From contig CM060895.1 of NCBI GenBank assembly GCA_030762935.1, positions 37,752,001 to 37,816,000 of the forward strand: a stretch of 64,000 nucleotides of DNA, read 5' to 3'. How positions within the stretch are numbered: the stretch's first letter is position 1; each line of letters starts with the position of its first letter. Positions 11,518 through 23,486 of this stretch are shown piece after piece. The notes under the pieces were generated by a model that saw nothing but the letters and a program-made list of their open reading frames with translations, made no database searches and was not told the origin of the DNA. Both the position numbers and the translations under genes were made by a program. Source of the stretch: Hymenopus coronatus. Lineage: Eukaryota; Arthropoda; Insecta; Mantodea; Hymenopodidae.

Positions 11518-12815
11518 GATATGTAATTTAATCATTCTGAACACGTATTTGGTAATGTAAGCTAACTTTACAATTCATTTATTAATTATCATGCCAGCAA
11601 CCACTGTAAGTACTTGCAGTAAGAGTTTGAGAGGTCATTAATATTTACAGTACAATTAGGAGATGACAACACTCAAGACATGTGCTACTTCAAATAATAA
11701 TATATTACAAAATTCATTAACAAAAGGGTATAAGAAGGCTTTGTCCATATAATTTAGATGTAGCCTTTTATTTGTTCGCATCAAGAATTCATTTCTACTT
11801 TCTCTAGCCCCGTATGTACAATGTACATAGGGATAGAGAAGTATTGCATTCCACCCAAAAATTCGATACCGAGATTTCACCGGAAATATATGTTTTAGGG
11901 TCCCCTGTATCCAAAAAAGTATTTTCAGAAAAAGGTCCGTGTGTGTGTGTCTGTGTCCGTGTGTCTGTGAACACAATAACTCAAAAACGAAAAGTCGGAA
12001 AAATACCAAACTTCCAGGGATGCGACACGAAGATTTTGAGAAAAATCCCCCCACCCCAAACTACCATTTACATGGAACTTTTTTCGAAAATTTTGATTTT
12101 CTAAAAAATGGCCCTAACGATTTTGATTAAAATATCGTATTAAAGATATTTACCTGACAAATAAAATGTGTATTTTGAATTTTCTGGGAATAGCCTCTGA
12201 AGACTACTTTATTCTGGGTGAATTTTACGGAATCTTGCATAACTGCTAAACCATAAGATATGGACAAAAACTTACCACACAAAAAATGTAGAGCACTTTA
12301 AAACACACAATTTATGTTACATACATTTTTTTTTCGTGGAGTTGATTGTTTTTGAGATATTCCTTGTTTTTGGTTTCAGCTATAAAAAACTTATACTTTT
12401 CTCATACAAGACTTTGTGAACTCGTGTCCATACAAACAAAGGAACTTCAGTCACATAGCAACCAGCTTTTGACTATCACTTTAACCTATGGTACTCCCTT
12501 ATTTCGCTTCTACTAACAAGGAAGCAAGCAATAAGACTATTTCTGCTAATTTTTTGTCGATTAGATGAAGTAAATAGAATAATTTGTTGCAGTGATATAG
12601 AGAAAGTCATGTGAATGGAACACATCAGATTGTTTCTTAATGTTCAATAAAGTATTGAAAAGCAATTTTGATTTATTGTTGTTTTCTTTACAGTCTTTTT
12701 CAAGTATTTCAAAAAGTAATTGGCTAACTACGAACAGCAGGCCTCGTATTCTCAGTATGCAGTCTCGACTTGATAAGTATAACTTACAGTTCATAGTACG
12801 CAATATACTATTAAA
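11518..12815 (+). repeat. Direct duplication, copy 2 (carries an R insertion)
   Basis: The second copy of the 10745 unit. It is interrupted by a family R element (11797-12629) and by a ~75-nt extra block near 12695-12770. The unit itself is not a recognised element. Confidence 0.85.
11797..12629 (-). mobile_element. Family R element inserted in a duplicated unit
   Basis: Exactly bounded ACTTTCTCTAGCCCCGTATG ... ACACATCAGA, 833 bp, with a variant hairpin around CCCGTATGTACAATGTACATAGGG. The left flank is GAATTCATTTCT and the right flank is TTGTTTCTTAATG. The undisturbed copy reads GAATTCATTTTTAGTTAATG, so the insertion added no long target duplication. Confidence 0.9.
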
Positions 12816-14240
12816 CACTTCAGAGGTATTGTGATAGATTCTTTCGACGAATTCGCGTATGTTTTTGTTAGTTACGAAACAAATGAAGGTCGATTTGCTT
12901 GCTGCCACTGCTTAAGCGGGAGAGAGTAAATACTATTTCCAAAGTTTTTTTATGTAGGCTTATAAATTGAGTTTCCTCATCAATTTGATGTATTTTATCG
13001 CTGTAGGCAAAATACTTATCAATATTTTTTAAATATATGGTGATTGTATCTGTTTTATACTCTGAATAATGCATGTATTCACAGAAAACTAATAACTTCA
13101 ACAGAGTTTGTAGTAGAGTCGTCAATTATAGGTTATCTTTTAGAGGAAGATTTGATTCAAATATTAAGCATTAGTCCTTAACCATTTGGTTTTTTCTTTG
13201 CAGGTATATGCAACTTTTGTTCTCGTCATTTTTGCTTTGAATAGGTTCTCTCTGAATTACACTTTCCAGTAGAAATGATCTGTTTTCTTAGAAGATAACA
13301 TAATTAAATTAAACTTTAGGATGATGAAAACATTCTACAAGTTTTGTTATGGATCTATTGTCTTAATAACATTAGTAGTTACGTTTTAAAAATATTTGCT
13401 ATAACTGTTAATCAAAAGATTGTGTAATTGAGAAAATATATTATCTTTCTTCTGGATAAAGGGAGATCAACAAACTTAGAAAACATTCATCTACATTGTG
13501 TAAAAAGTTCTGACGTCTTAAATAATTTCTGATATAAACCTAGCAAACTTTTATTTGTAGGAAGTGTGTTAATAGTTAATACAATAAACAAGGGTTTTGA
13601 CTAAGTAAATCGCCTGCTAAAATTATAATTTTAAAGATTTACTTGTTTCCAAAAAGAAATCAGAGCAGAAAATGAAAATCGTTGCTAGAAAGAATCTAAT
13701 ATTCAATATAAATATTACAACAGCTACATATTACTTCATTACCCTGTAAAGTTAGGAACTATAAAACATAATTATTTGGTATTGTCCACCCTCCTTGGAG
13801 TATTTTATGTTTTTATTTTCTCTACTACTTATAATAGAGGACACGTATCTCGTCCAAAAATGGGACACATATATGACTGAGAAATCAAAGGGTATAAAAT
13901 CTTGCTACAGGAATAACGAAGTGCTGATTAAAAGTTACCATTTTTTGTAGTGTTAGCGTTTTCAAAATATTTCATGCTGTATGTTTGTACATGCGCAATA
14001 GGAACCTACGTCATTCAAGGGCGTGGTTGAACGTTTGGGATTATTGTTTTTCTTTGAAATTTTCCTGAATGTTTTGTGTAACTTTAAGAATTAATTGCTT
14101 AATTTTACAGTAAGAATGTATTCTGAATAATGTTACATGGATATTGGAATCTGTTTTTGTATGAATACTGTAAGATATAGCGGATGTATGTGAATTTGTC
14201 ATGGGCAGAGAAAGTTATATGACTATTCGCATTAGATTTT
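12816..14240. other. Low-copy AT-rich DNA, no gene seen
   Basis: Low-complexity A/T-rich sequence without recognised repeats. The minus-strand frames in 12561-13125 have no support as genes. Confidence 0.45.
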
Positions 14241-14241
14241 T

Positions 14242-15203
14242 ACTTTCTCTAGCCCCATATGTACAATGTACATAGGGATAGAGAAGGTATTGTAATGCAC
14301 CCAAAAATTCAATACCGAGATTTCACTGGAAATATATGTTTTGGGGTCCCCTGAGTCCGAAAAAAGCATTTTTAAAAAAAAGGTCCGTGTGTGTGTGTCT
14401 GTGGACAGCATAGCCTCAAAACGAAAACACCGTTAAATACCAAACTTGGTATTTACGTTTAGTATCTTCCAAGGATGCGACGCGAAGATTTTAAAAAAAA
14501 AAATCCCCCCACCAAACTTGGTATTTACGTTTAGTATCTTCCAAGGATGCGACGCGAAGATTTTAAAAAAAAAAATCCCCCCACCACAAACTACCCTTTA
14601 TATGGAAAAAATTTCGAAAATTTTGATTTTCTAAAAAAAGGCTCTAACGATTTTGATTAAAATCCCGTACATTAATGCTATTTATGTCCGAAATAAAATG
14701 TATATATCGAATTTTTTGGGAATAACCTCTGAAGACCTCTTTATTCTGGATGAATTTTGCTTAACTGCTAAACCCTAAGAGATAGAAAAAAAGAAAAAAA
14801 AAAAAACTCACTATACAAGAAATGTACATCACGACAAAACACACAATTTATGTCCTTTACGTTTTTGTTGTAGAGGTAACCGTTTCCGAGATATTCCTTA
14901 TTATTGGTTTCAATTGTGAAGTACTTAAACTTTTCTCAGACAGGAAGTGTCCGTTTTTCTTTTGTTCTACTCCTGGCCAAGCAAAGAAGTGATTTGCAAT
15001 GACAATCGCATAAGATAGCTTTTAAAACATTTGTCAATCACTTTAGCATAGCACATTCCCTTATTCCCTTCTACTTATAAGGAACTAAGTAATAACATTC
15101 TGCTAATATTTATCTCGATTAGCACTGTGTATAAAGAAGAATAATGTTTTGTAGGAGGTTTGTAGAGCAGCTGGAGAAAGTCATGTGAGTGTAACACATC
15201 AGA
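14242..15203 (-). mobile_element. Family R element with internal tandem duplication
   Basis: Begins ACTTTCTCTAGCCCCATATG and ends ACACATCAGA. It shares the GCCCC hairpin variant with the 11797 copy and the GTGTCCGTTTTTC block with the 457 copy. A ~72-bp internal segment is tandemly duplicated (see separate entry). Confidence 0.88.
14442..14585. repeat. 72-bp tandem duplication inside family R
   Basis: Two back-to-back, essentially identical units (about 14442-14513 and 14514-14585), each starting CAAACTTGGTATTTACG and ending with an A run, CCCCCCACC. They must be recent. Confidence 0.9.
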
Positions 15204-15209
15204 TTTTTT

Positions 15210-15880
15210 TATATATAGGGCAGTTTTGATTTTAAAATATTGAAAAGCTTCCAACAAAGAGCCACAATTGCGGTCTTCAGTTCTTTTCGTTTTATTAACA
15301 GTGAAATGTTTATTTTCTCTATCGCTTGCTCAACAATTAATTAATTTAAAGGATACAAGAGGTACTCATATTTAGCTGTGGTATAGAAAATATATTCATT
15401 TCGACATCATATTGTAGCCATAATCTGACACATTGTTTTTATTAACGAGTGCACCTATAAACTTGAACATTTTATCTTCGATTGAAAGTTCATAGATGTA
15501 AATTAAAAATGTTCTAGTTTAAGCAAAATTATTCGAAAACAAATTTTCAAATTATGAATTCTAAAAAATAATTTTTATTGTTGCTTATAATTTGTTAAGG
15601 CAAGGAAAGTTTATTTCAATATGTTGATGTTGAATTTCTAAATATAATGTATAAATTTGATGAAGCCCAGTAAAAGTAAGTCCTGAATAGAAGAGTGGTA
15701 GAGAAAGTAATGTTACGTAAACCAGTTATCACAAGGTGTACATACAATTACGATCACATTAAGTATCCAATAAGAATAAGTAACAGACACAAGTATTAAT
15801 TTTTGTTAATCACCCAGAAAAATACAGTTTTATAACGTGATAATTCCGCTGTGAGCTATTAGCTGTTCTATCGTGACCAT
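15210..15880. other. Low-copy AT-rich DNA, no gene seen
   Basis: AT-rich, with no recognised repeat or coding frame. Confidence 0.4.
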
Positions 15881-15889
15881 GACATAGGA

Positions 15890-16080
15890 AAAGCGCGCGC
15901 GCTCTTTCTTCCGGTGCTGTGTTGTATACAGGCGCGTGGACGGCACACTTCAGCCATGGCGCCCGGCGATCCGGCCTACACTCTCCGCCAGGCCACGCGG
16001 GCTGCATACCCCTCAGGCTTAGCCGGTTGGAGGAGAGATGCGCAAAACTGCGTGTCTATTTCGGCATATAACCAAAGTAT
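15890..16080 (+). other. GC/CpG-rich patch, possible exon or promoter
   Basis: An abrupt GC-rich island containing GCGCGCGCGCTC and an ATG in an excellent context (GCCATGG, ATG at 15956) opening MAPGDPAYTLRQATRAAYPS. The frame then enters AT-rich sequence and runs to 16162 with unconvincing composition. A possible acceptor TGTATACAG precedes it. The other strand is also open, so coding is unproven. Confidence 0.25.
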
Positions 16081-16159
16081 AACCTCACTTTTTATTTGGT
16101 CTTATGAAGTTAATATATTCAAGGTCATGATAATTGGCGTTCTACTTCAGTATATAGTA

Positions 16160-17799
16160 TAGTTATATTTCTCAATTTTTAATATTTGACAAACTTTAAT
16201 TTATAGCATGAAATTCCTCATAATTTTCTGACTTGTATGGATTGATTCTTTCAGCGTCTGAAATAAATTAATGAAATCACATTCAAGCATCAACTTATTT
16301 TATCCGATTATTGCATGTTTATGTTCTCAGTGGAGAAACAAAGAAGACTATGAATTTGTCATTGTTTCTATCGTTTCATGGCTTGAGGGGCTATGCCTTC
16401 TGACGTACAGAAACATGCAAGAAAGGTATAGGAGAGGAACAATGTATAGATTGAATTCTGTTTTTGTTAACAAATTAACAATAATAATAATAACAATAAT
16501 AAATACTAGCAGGATTGAACATATTCCGAAGTTCATTATCTTGTAACCTTCGGATAAAATGGATACCATAAAATTACGTTTTAAAATAATAATTTAGTCC
16601 TATTATTAAAAACTTTTAAATATCTATTGCTATTTAAAAGAATGTTATATATTATAGGAAAATTCGTAGAAAATCATAAAACATTTAATTTACTATATAC
16701 CGTTCGTGGCCTAAGATCTGTGTTTGTTCTGGCTGCCGTTCAGTGTGAGAAATATGTCATGAAATTAAGATAGAATACCATCCATCGTATTGAGAAAACT
16801 GGAATATCAAATGTAATTTTGCAAGATCAATATATACACTTATGTGTTTCCAACGTTAAATATTTTCTAGTATTTTATTTTGGTATTACTATCTTGTTTT
16901 TCTTCTGTTTAATTCATCTTCTGAAGTTTTCCATATTCAACTTTAGGTGTAGACAGTAAGGAAACACATCTCGAGTTTGGGTTTACGAATATAAAATAAA
17001 TAATAGTAATAAACAGAACTATGATTTCCCAACCCAGAGTTCAATTTACGTGGAAGCTTTTTTCAATTGGAATCATTCCATATTCTCCGAAGAGCCTAAA
17101 AGTATATGTAAACTTAAATACCTATAGTTAACGAGTTATTAACACAATCAGTTGTTTATAAACTCAGTATGGCAGCACTAGAAGTTAAAATACCCTATAA
17201 AAGGTTAAAAAAATAACAATATTGTTAGAACTGTCACAGCAAACGTAAACAAAAGAAAATCGACATTCTTAACGGAAACAAACTCATTCAACGAATATAT
17301 TGGTAACGCAATTCGGAGACAGTCATTTGTTACCTGCACGAAGCATGACTGATTGTATCTACTCCCTGGAAATTAAACCTCAACAAAGGCACATTTCTGA
17401 CGCATTTCGTGGTTTGCAGGTAATTGCATCATCGTGAGGGAGGGGAAGAGGCGTGGTTATTTCTAGTGCAGGGTTCTTTGTTTTCTGTTGAAGAAGGCAC
17501 GGAAATTTCACAGAAATGACAACGTCCCCCCTGTACTAGTTATAACAGACAGACAAAAGAACTCCGGAATCAAGTGTAATTTGATACAGGCTTACCAACC
17601 TCTTAGTTGTGTTCTATCTAAACCCAAATTCAAATCCCCTAAGAATGCTTTATCGTTAATCGGAGTTCTCCATTTAAGGTTTAAATCTCTCCAGAGTGGT
17701 TCCAGTAACATAAAATAGGTAAAATATTATTGGGATCCATATTTCAATATGGAACAAGTTGTAACAGAGGTTGCTGGAAACAAATTAATTTTAATTTTT
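16160..17799. other. Low-copy AT-rich DNA, no gene seen
   Basis: Contains a short (ATA)n stretch near 16480-16500. Small frames here have no support. Confidence 0.45.
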
Positions 17800-17899
17800 A
17801 CGTTCTCTATCACATACATTGTAGTTTATGAAGGTATCGTATTCCAATAAAATTCGATAACGATATTTAACTGGAAATACACGTTTTGGGATCCTCTAG

Positions 17900-18112
17900 T
17901 CATAGATTCATGTGCCTAGGAGCAGAATTACTCAAAAAACGTGTTCGATCCCAAGCACCCGCATGTGAGATTTGTGGTGGACAAAGCGGGTTTTCTCCGG
18001 GTTCTCCGGTTTCCCCCGCCATCTCATTCCACCGGGACTCCATCTTCATGTATCATCAGTGTCATCGCTTGCGGTGCCAGAGCAGTAAAAGCGGGCGTTA
18101 AACACTACAAAA
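17900..18112 (+). mobile_element. SINE, family B, nested in family R
   Basis: Tail-ward half holds the hallmarks TTCTCCGGGTTCTCCGG, CATCTCATTCCACCGG, TGCGGTGCCAGAGCAGTAAA and GGGCGTTAAACACTAC plus an A run. The tRNA-like head with GTTCGATCCCAAGCA is degraded. It lies inside an R copy whose two halves continue on either side. Confidence 0.75.
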
Positions 18113-18407
18113 AAATTCAAAAAACGTAAAGTCGGTTAAATATTAAACTTGATATTTAAGCTCAGCTCCTCTCAAGAATGCGACAAGAAGATTTTCAAAG
18201 AAAATCCTCATTCCTATCTACACTGTAATTGGATAATTGTTCAAAACTTTTAATTGTTTAAAATTGGCTCTAACGTTGCTTCATAGTTAAGACACTTTCA
18301 TGACATAAAATATCTTGAATTTTCAAAGCATAGCCTCTGAAGTCCTCTTCATTATGGGCGACATCCAAATAGACTAAAACATGTTGCAAATAGAAGCATA
18401 TTTTGTC

Positions 18408-18410
<3 letters not shown>

Positions 18411-18447
<37 letters not shown>
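18411..18447. repeat. (TA)n microsatellite
   Basis: About 18 TA units followed by a T run, located inside the old R copy. Confidence 0.95.
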
Positions 18448-18455
<8 letters not shown>

Positions 18456-18810
18456 TGTAGTACTAACCATTTTCGAGATATTCTTTGTTATCAGTTTTAA
18501 TTTTTAAATAATTATACTTTTCTCAGAATTGGGATGTCGATTTTGTTACTCCTGGTAAAGCAAAGGGAACGGAATTTCAAAGAAATCATATAGTGAATAA
18601 CTCTGAAAATATTTGACTATTGCTTACACCTGGAGTACAACCTTCTTGCCTTGTATGTACAACAAAATATATAATAAACTTATTTATGAAAATTGTTATT
18701 GGTTTAACGTGAAGTAGTTTAAATAATAAGAATAATGTAATTTAAATCATTTAAGAATAGTTTGTTGAAGAAAGGCTACAGAAAGTTATGTGAATGTGAA
18801 TAAACACATT

Positions 18811-20780
18811 TTTAATAGCCAAGGGCGGTAAGTCCAAGCATTGATTGAAAAACCAGTGGGGTACCTCTAGGTCTGCATCTTTTCTATCTAATCTTTTGTA
18901 AAATGCATTACACATCATACGAATTATCTATGTAGGGTGTTGTTGATGTTTATATTTTTGTTTTGTTTTAGATAGAGCCTTAAAACTACATATATGCACA
19001 ATTTCACTAATTTTTCATGCTACTAAACCTTATTTTAAATTAGGTATTCTTTGGTATCTCCACCCTCCTCTCTATGGAGACAATTTGCTATACTCTACAC
19101 TTTGACATATTTAAACTATTTGAGAATCACGTAACTTACTCTGTAGAGTTATCGATAACAAACACGTTTATTACAATAAGCTTCATCTATACAAATCAGC
19201 AAAAACAAATTATTCAATCGAAAGAAGCTGAAAAAGCGAATTTATCCTAAATTTCAAGGAAATCGTAGAACAGTTATGAGAAAGAATGCCTTTTCCGTAG
19301 TTTGACGGTTTCACTTACCACGTTTAGCCTTGTCCAATAGCTGTACAATTCTTCGGACGCATTTAGAAATTATTAAACAACACACTCAAACAAACAGTTC
19401 ATTAAAACTCAGGACACTAAAAAAATAAAGAAACAAAAGTGAGAAAATAATATGCAAGAGCACGGTTAAACAACCACAAATATCACAATGATTGTTGTGA
19501 ATGCAGCTCTCTCTCGCGTTATCACATTTGGAGTGACTCGTCGATATTTACAGAGAAAATCTCAGTTGGAAAGAAATAATACCAGTTTAAATAACGTCAG
19601 TATATCAATATATCCTGTTTATTATCAGTAACTAACATTCCACATAAACTGCTAACAAAATGCATGGGGAAAAAATAAATATATAAAAGAGAAGAGGTGG
19701 TACTTCCTGTTTGCTGCTATTTGCTGTTGTTATTCATGCCCACTTAGTTTTATGTCATCAGGTTTGTTTTCCTGCATATAAAACACCACAAACTTCCCAT
19801 AAAGAATTAAACCCACTGGTTACAAATCTTGAGAAACTACAACTTATGAATGGTGAGTGTCAAACTTCGGAGTATGATCAGAGAATGTGCGGGTGTTAAC
19901 ATCTATTTATTTATTACTCTTTAGCATCATAGGCATTTTGTAATCAATTCAATTATACTGAATCCTTCAGTGTTATTTTGTATAAATAAACAGTAAATGA
20001 TCATACGAAGATAAAATTATAATGAAGAAGAGTTATTTTTATTTAATGTGTCTGCTATTACAGCCTAATATAGCTCAGTTCGATTTTTTATGCAGTTTTT
20101 CGACCATGGGATTATATCGCCTTAGCATTAGTGCAAGTAAAGGAACAGTTTGTAATTATCTGAATGTTTTATTTCTCCATGATCAATATCCTTAGTAGAT
20201 TATCGAATAATATGTGAGCTAGCTGTTACTTTGTGGGGCCATGAAAGTCTAAGTAAAGGGATTATGTTTCTTATGTTTGCAATTTTCGAGCTATTACGAC
20301 AATCATTGAGAAATATATAGGTGATCTTGCGAGCTTTTATAGGCATTACATGAGATAAAATAAGTAATCCTGTAAAATGCTAGGGCATTTCTAATTCTAA
20401 GCTAGACAGTAATTTTTGCCTTGTGTTAAAGGTTATTTGTGCCAACTTTGGTCGAAATTGGTGCAACGGTGTAGAAGCCTATTAAGAACATACATGCATT
20501 TACTTTTATCTCGTATATTAAGATTAAAAGCAAATTAATTTATCGAAAGAATATGAGAAAACAGATTTATCCCTAATTCCAAGGAAATCATAGTACTGTG
20601 AACTTTTTCTTTGTTTGTTCATTTCTATATTTTTCTGTTTACTCTCCTTGTATGAAGACGCACACATTCCCTACACTATCATTTTATTTGTATTAATTTT
20701 ATTTTTATTTTCCAGTGTTAAAACTTGTTTGACAAAAAGTAAAATGTGAAAGGTTATATGATCATTGCATTACACATAAT
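18811..20780. other. Low-copy AT-rich DNA, no gene seen
   Basis: Nothing recognisable. A short frame at 19711-19899 ends in Cys-rich sequence but has no ATG. Confidence 0.4.
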
Positions 20781-20790
20781 ATCTATAAAG

Positions 20791-21131
20791 CACGTATAAA
20801 TAAGGTTTTGTGCAGAGAAGAAAGAGAGGGGAGAAACAAAAGAGGCGCGCTCTGTGGATATTGGGAGATGGCTTCCGCAGAAAACAATCGAGAAACGATA
20901 GTGGGAAGACAAGAGATAATTGAGAAAGGAGGGCAGATTATTAATAGACGGCTCATTGAGGATTTTAATAAGGAGGACGGCGAGGAGCGACCGCAGCGCC
21001 CGAGCAACTTCCTGAGTAACTGGATCCAGCACCGACTGGTTCAGCAACTTCCTTTTTGTTCTCTTCGGCTGCCCAAAATAGAATGCGTGATTTGCGATAC
21101 CGGCAAATGTACGCAACGTAATTCCATTTAG
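20791..21131 (+). CDS. Candidate small gene or exon, unknown (+ strand)
   Basis: A TATA-like TATAAATA at about 20794 lies ~75 bp upstream of an ATG at 20868. That ATG opens an 87-codon frame starting MASAENNRETIVGRQEIIEK, charged and protein-like for its first ~50 residues, and ending at TAG (21129-21131). The segment is clearly GC-richer than its surroundings. An acceptor-like TTTTGTGCAG at about 20814 means it could instead be an internal exon. The opposite strand is also open, so the coding strand is undecided. No family recognised. Confidence 0.33.
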
Positions 21132-21180
21132 GCATGTTCCTCACCTGTGCCGTCACTGAAGCAGCAATCTGTTTTAAGTC
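20965..21180 (-). other. Competing minus-strand open frame with splice-like signals
   Basis: On the minus strand, AAAATGCAG followed by GACTTAAAACAG opens a hydrophilic frame (DLKQIAASVTAQVRNMPKWN...), and a donor-like CACAG|GTGAGG occurs about 36 nt in. Either this short exon or the longer frame could be real. It overlaps the + strand candidate. Confidence 0.2.
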
Positions 21181-21256
21181 CTGCATTTTCTTCTACAATG
21201 TTTACAATTTCTGTCTAGATACGATTAGACAATGTTAAAGGAAGAAAAATCTGATG

Positions 21257-21390
21257 CTTTACATTCACCTGCTCTTCTCTGCAAACTCCTCTTATAAAAA
21301 TTTAGGTATTTTTCTACCTACTTCATGCTAATCAACTTATACATTACCAGAACTGGTTCTTTTATTTAGCAATTGTAAAATCTTATAAAA
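21257..21390 (+). mobile_element. Family R 5' fragment
   Basis: Begins AATCTGATGCTTTACATTCACC and stops about 130 nt later, just before a complete copy in the same orientation. Confidence 0.65.
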
Positions 21391-21409
21391 GCTGTCGGTA
21401 TATGAAAGA

Positions 21410-22250
21410 TCTTATGTGTACCATTCACATGACTTTCTCTACATCTCTGCAACAAATTATTGTTAAAAAGCTTATGAATCTATTTACTTCCTGCTACTCG
21501 AGAACAAATTAGCAGAAATAGTCTTATTACTTGTTTCCTTGTAAGTAGAAACGAAATAAGGGAATATCATAGGTTAAAGCGGTAGTCAAAAGCTGGTTGC
21601 TATGTGTCTGAAGTTCCTTTGTTTATGTGGACAGGAGTTAACATATTCCTATAAGAGAAAAGTAAGTTTTTCATAGCTGAAACCAAAAACAATGAATATC
21701 TCAAAAACGATCAACTCCATGAAAAACTGTATATAATATAAATTGTGTGTTTTAACGTGCTCTACATTTCTTGTGCAGTAAGTTTTTATCTAAGTGTTAC
21801 GGTTTAGCAGTTATGCAAAATTCCGTAAAATTCGTCCAGAATAAAGTAGTTTCTAGAGGCTATTCCCAGAAAATTCAAGATATACATATTGTTTGCCAGG
21901 TAAATATCTTTAATATGTGATATTTTAATCAAAATCGTTAGAGCCATTTTTGCGAAAATCAAAATTTTCGAAAAAAATTCCATGTAAAGGGTAGTTTGGA
22001 GTGGGTTTCTCAAAATCTTCGTGTCGCATTCCTGGAAGATACTAAACTTAAATACCAAGTTTGGTACTTTACTGAGTTCTCGTTTTTGAGTTATCGTGTT
22101 CACAGACACACGGACCTTTTTGTGAAAATGCTTATTTTGGATATAAGAAACCCTAAAACATATATTTCCGGCGAATTCTCGGTATCGAATATTTGGGTGG
22201 AGTGCAACACCTTCTCTATACTCTATGCACATACTTCGTATAGAGAAAGT
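21410..22250 (+). mobile_element. Family R element, complete
   Basis: TCTTATGTGTACC at 21410 to TAGAGAAAGT at 22250 (841 bp), with the motif ACTTTCTCTA ~25 nt from the start and its inverse at the end. The (AC)n tract is reduced to CACAGACACACGG. Confidence 0.9.
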
Positions 22251-22261
22251 AAAAATTGAAG

Positions 22262-23112
22262 TTCGGATCCATTTTCTTTTATGCCCAGGATGAAACAAAA
22301 GATAAGTATATGAAATGAAGGTTGACTTTGGCTTGGGAAAAGTTGAAATATTTTAAAACTGAAGCCAATAACGCGCAATATCTCGGAAGCGGTTAACTCT
22401 GAAAAAAATATACGACATAGATTGTGTGTTTTAATGACTTTTATTTATTGTTTCTTTTATACCCCACCCCGCCTTTAACTACTCATAGGCCTATCGACGG
22501 CTTTTCCTTTTGGTACATATTGCCTGTTGGCAATGTTGACTCGCGTACTGCTTGTTGCAGTTGGGCTTATATTTTCTTTAATTTTATTCATTAGAACACG
22601 CTCATCCATACTTCCAGGATAGTGAATAATCTGGGCTGGAGAAATATTTTTCACCCCAGCCGGTAATCGAACCCGGGACCTCTAGAACAGCAGGTAGGAG
22701 CTCTACCCGTGATGTCTTTCTTTTACGGCTTAAGAGTTATACAGAATACATCTAGGATGAAGAGGACTTCAGAAGCTATTCCCAGAATATTTAAGATATA
22801 CATTTCATTTGCCATGAAAATATCTTAAACATATGGAATTTTAATCAAAATCGTTAAAATCATTTTTGAGAAAATAAAAACTTTCGAAAAATATTGCATG
22901 TAAAGGGTAGTTTCGGGTGGGGGGATTTTCATCAAAATCTTTTCGTCGCATCGTTGGAAGATGCTGAACTTAAATATCGAGTTTGGTATTTAACCGACTT
23001 TTAGTTTATGATTTATGTTAACTTTTTTCCAAAGATTTTTTTTTTATCTAGGTATTCATGGAACCACACATTTCCAGTAATATTTCGACATCGAACTTTT
23101 TGGAAAGTTTGC
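22262..23112 (+). mobile_element. Family R element, 5'-truncated, split by a SINE
   Basis: Starts within the family (ATGCCCAGGATG area). It is interrupted between about 22440 and 22718 and resumes at TTTTACGGCTTAAGAG. It ends without a recognisable hairpin near 23110. Confidence 0.7.
22444..22718 (-). mobile_element. tRNA-derived SINE nested in family R
   Basis: Read on the minus strand, a tRNA-like head contains a B-box GGTCCCGGGTTCGATTACC and a following CTGGGGTG. The 3' part at 22455-22500 carries AGTTAAAGGCGGGG. It is related to family A but has a different body. Confidence 0.65.
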
Positions 23113-23486
23113 AGGTATCAACGTTTCTGGATGATACAGAATTACTGACGAGAATGGTATGAGAATATGCCCCATTTGTAAGGAATAGTAGTCGCGAGTG
23201 TATATATTGACAAGATGTGGTGGTACAGAGAAATGCAGGGAAAATATTTACCGCGATCCTTTACTACCTTCAATGGAGAGTTAGGAGCATGTTGGGCACT
23301 ACTGGCAGGCACGGGGATAGGTAAAGTTCTGCTTAAGACGAAGCACCTGAGAAGGCTGATAGTAGGGAAGATGGGGGACGATAAGAAGAGCTAAGAAGTG
23401 ATTATAATATTTTATACATATTTTATGTCATATTTTTCGGTTATTGTTGTTAGTGTTTGGTGTATAACTCTCTTAAGTGCATTTTT
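23113..23486 (+). pseudogene. Small unassigned frame, probably retroelement remnant
   Basis: A 59-codon frame at 23215-23394 starts MWWYREMQGKYLPRSFTTFN and is evenly amphipathic. Upstream, TTTCTGGATGATACAGAA reads FLDDTE, and a frame-shifted RICPICKE follows. These hint at a degraded retroelement C-terminus, but I cannot assign a family. Confidence 0.22.

Larger units (their letters stand above)
17800..18810 (-). mobile_element. Old family R element interrupted by a SINE
   Basis: Divergent copy from ACGTTCTCTATC (17800) to AAACACATT (about 18810). It is split by a SINE at about 17900-18112 and expanded by a (TA)n tract. Confidence 0.7.

Noticed and set aside
11814..12104. Recurrent ~90-codon frames with VFSEKGPCVCVCV and KIPNLVFKFSIFQGCDTKILRKI
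   Set aside because: The same peptide-like strings recur at many R copies because the repeat is similar. They include the (GT)n tract, lack consistent starts and have frame breaks between copies. I see no sign of selection for a protein.
19711..19899. Frame with hydrophobic start and Cys-rich end, like a secreted peptide
   Set aside because: It has no ATG (the frame opens with CTG), no promoter signal and sits in AT-rich low-copy DNA.
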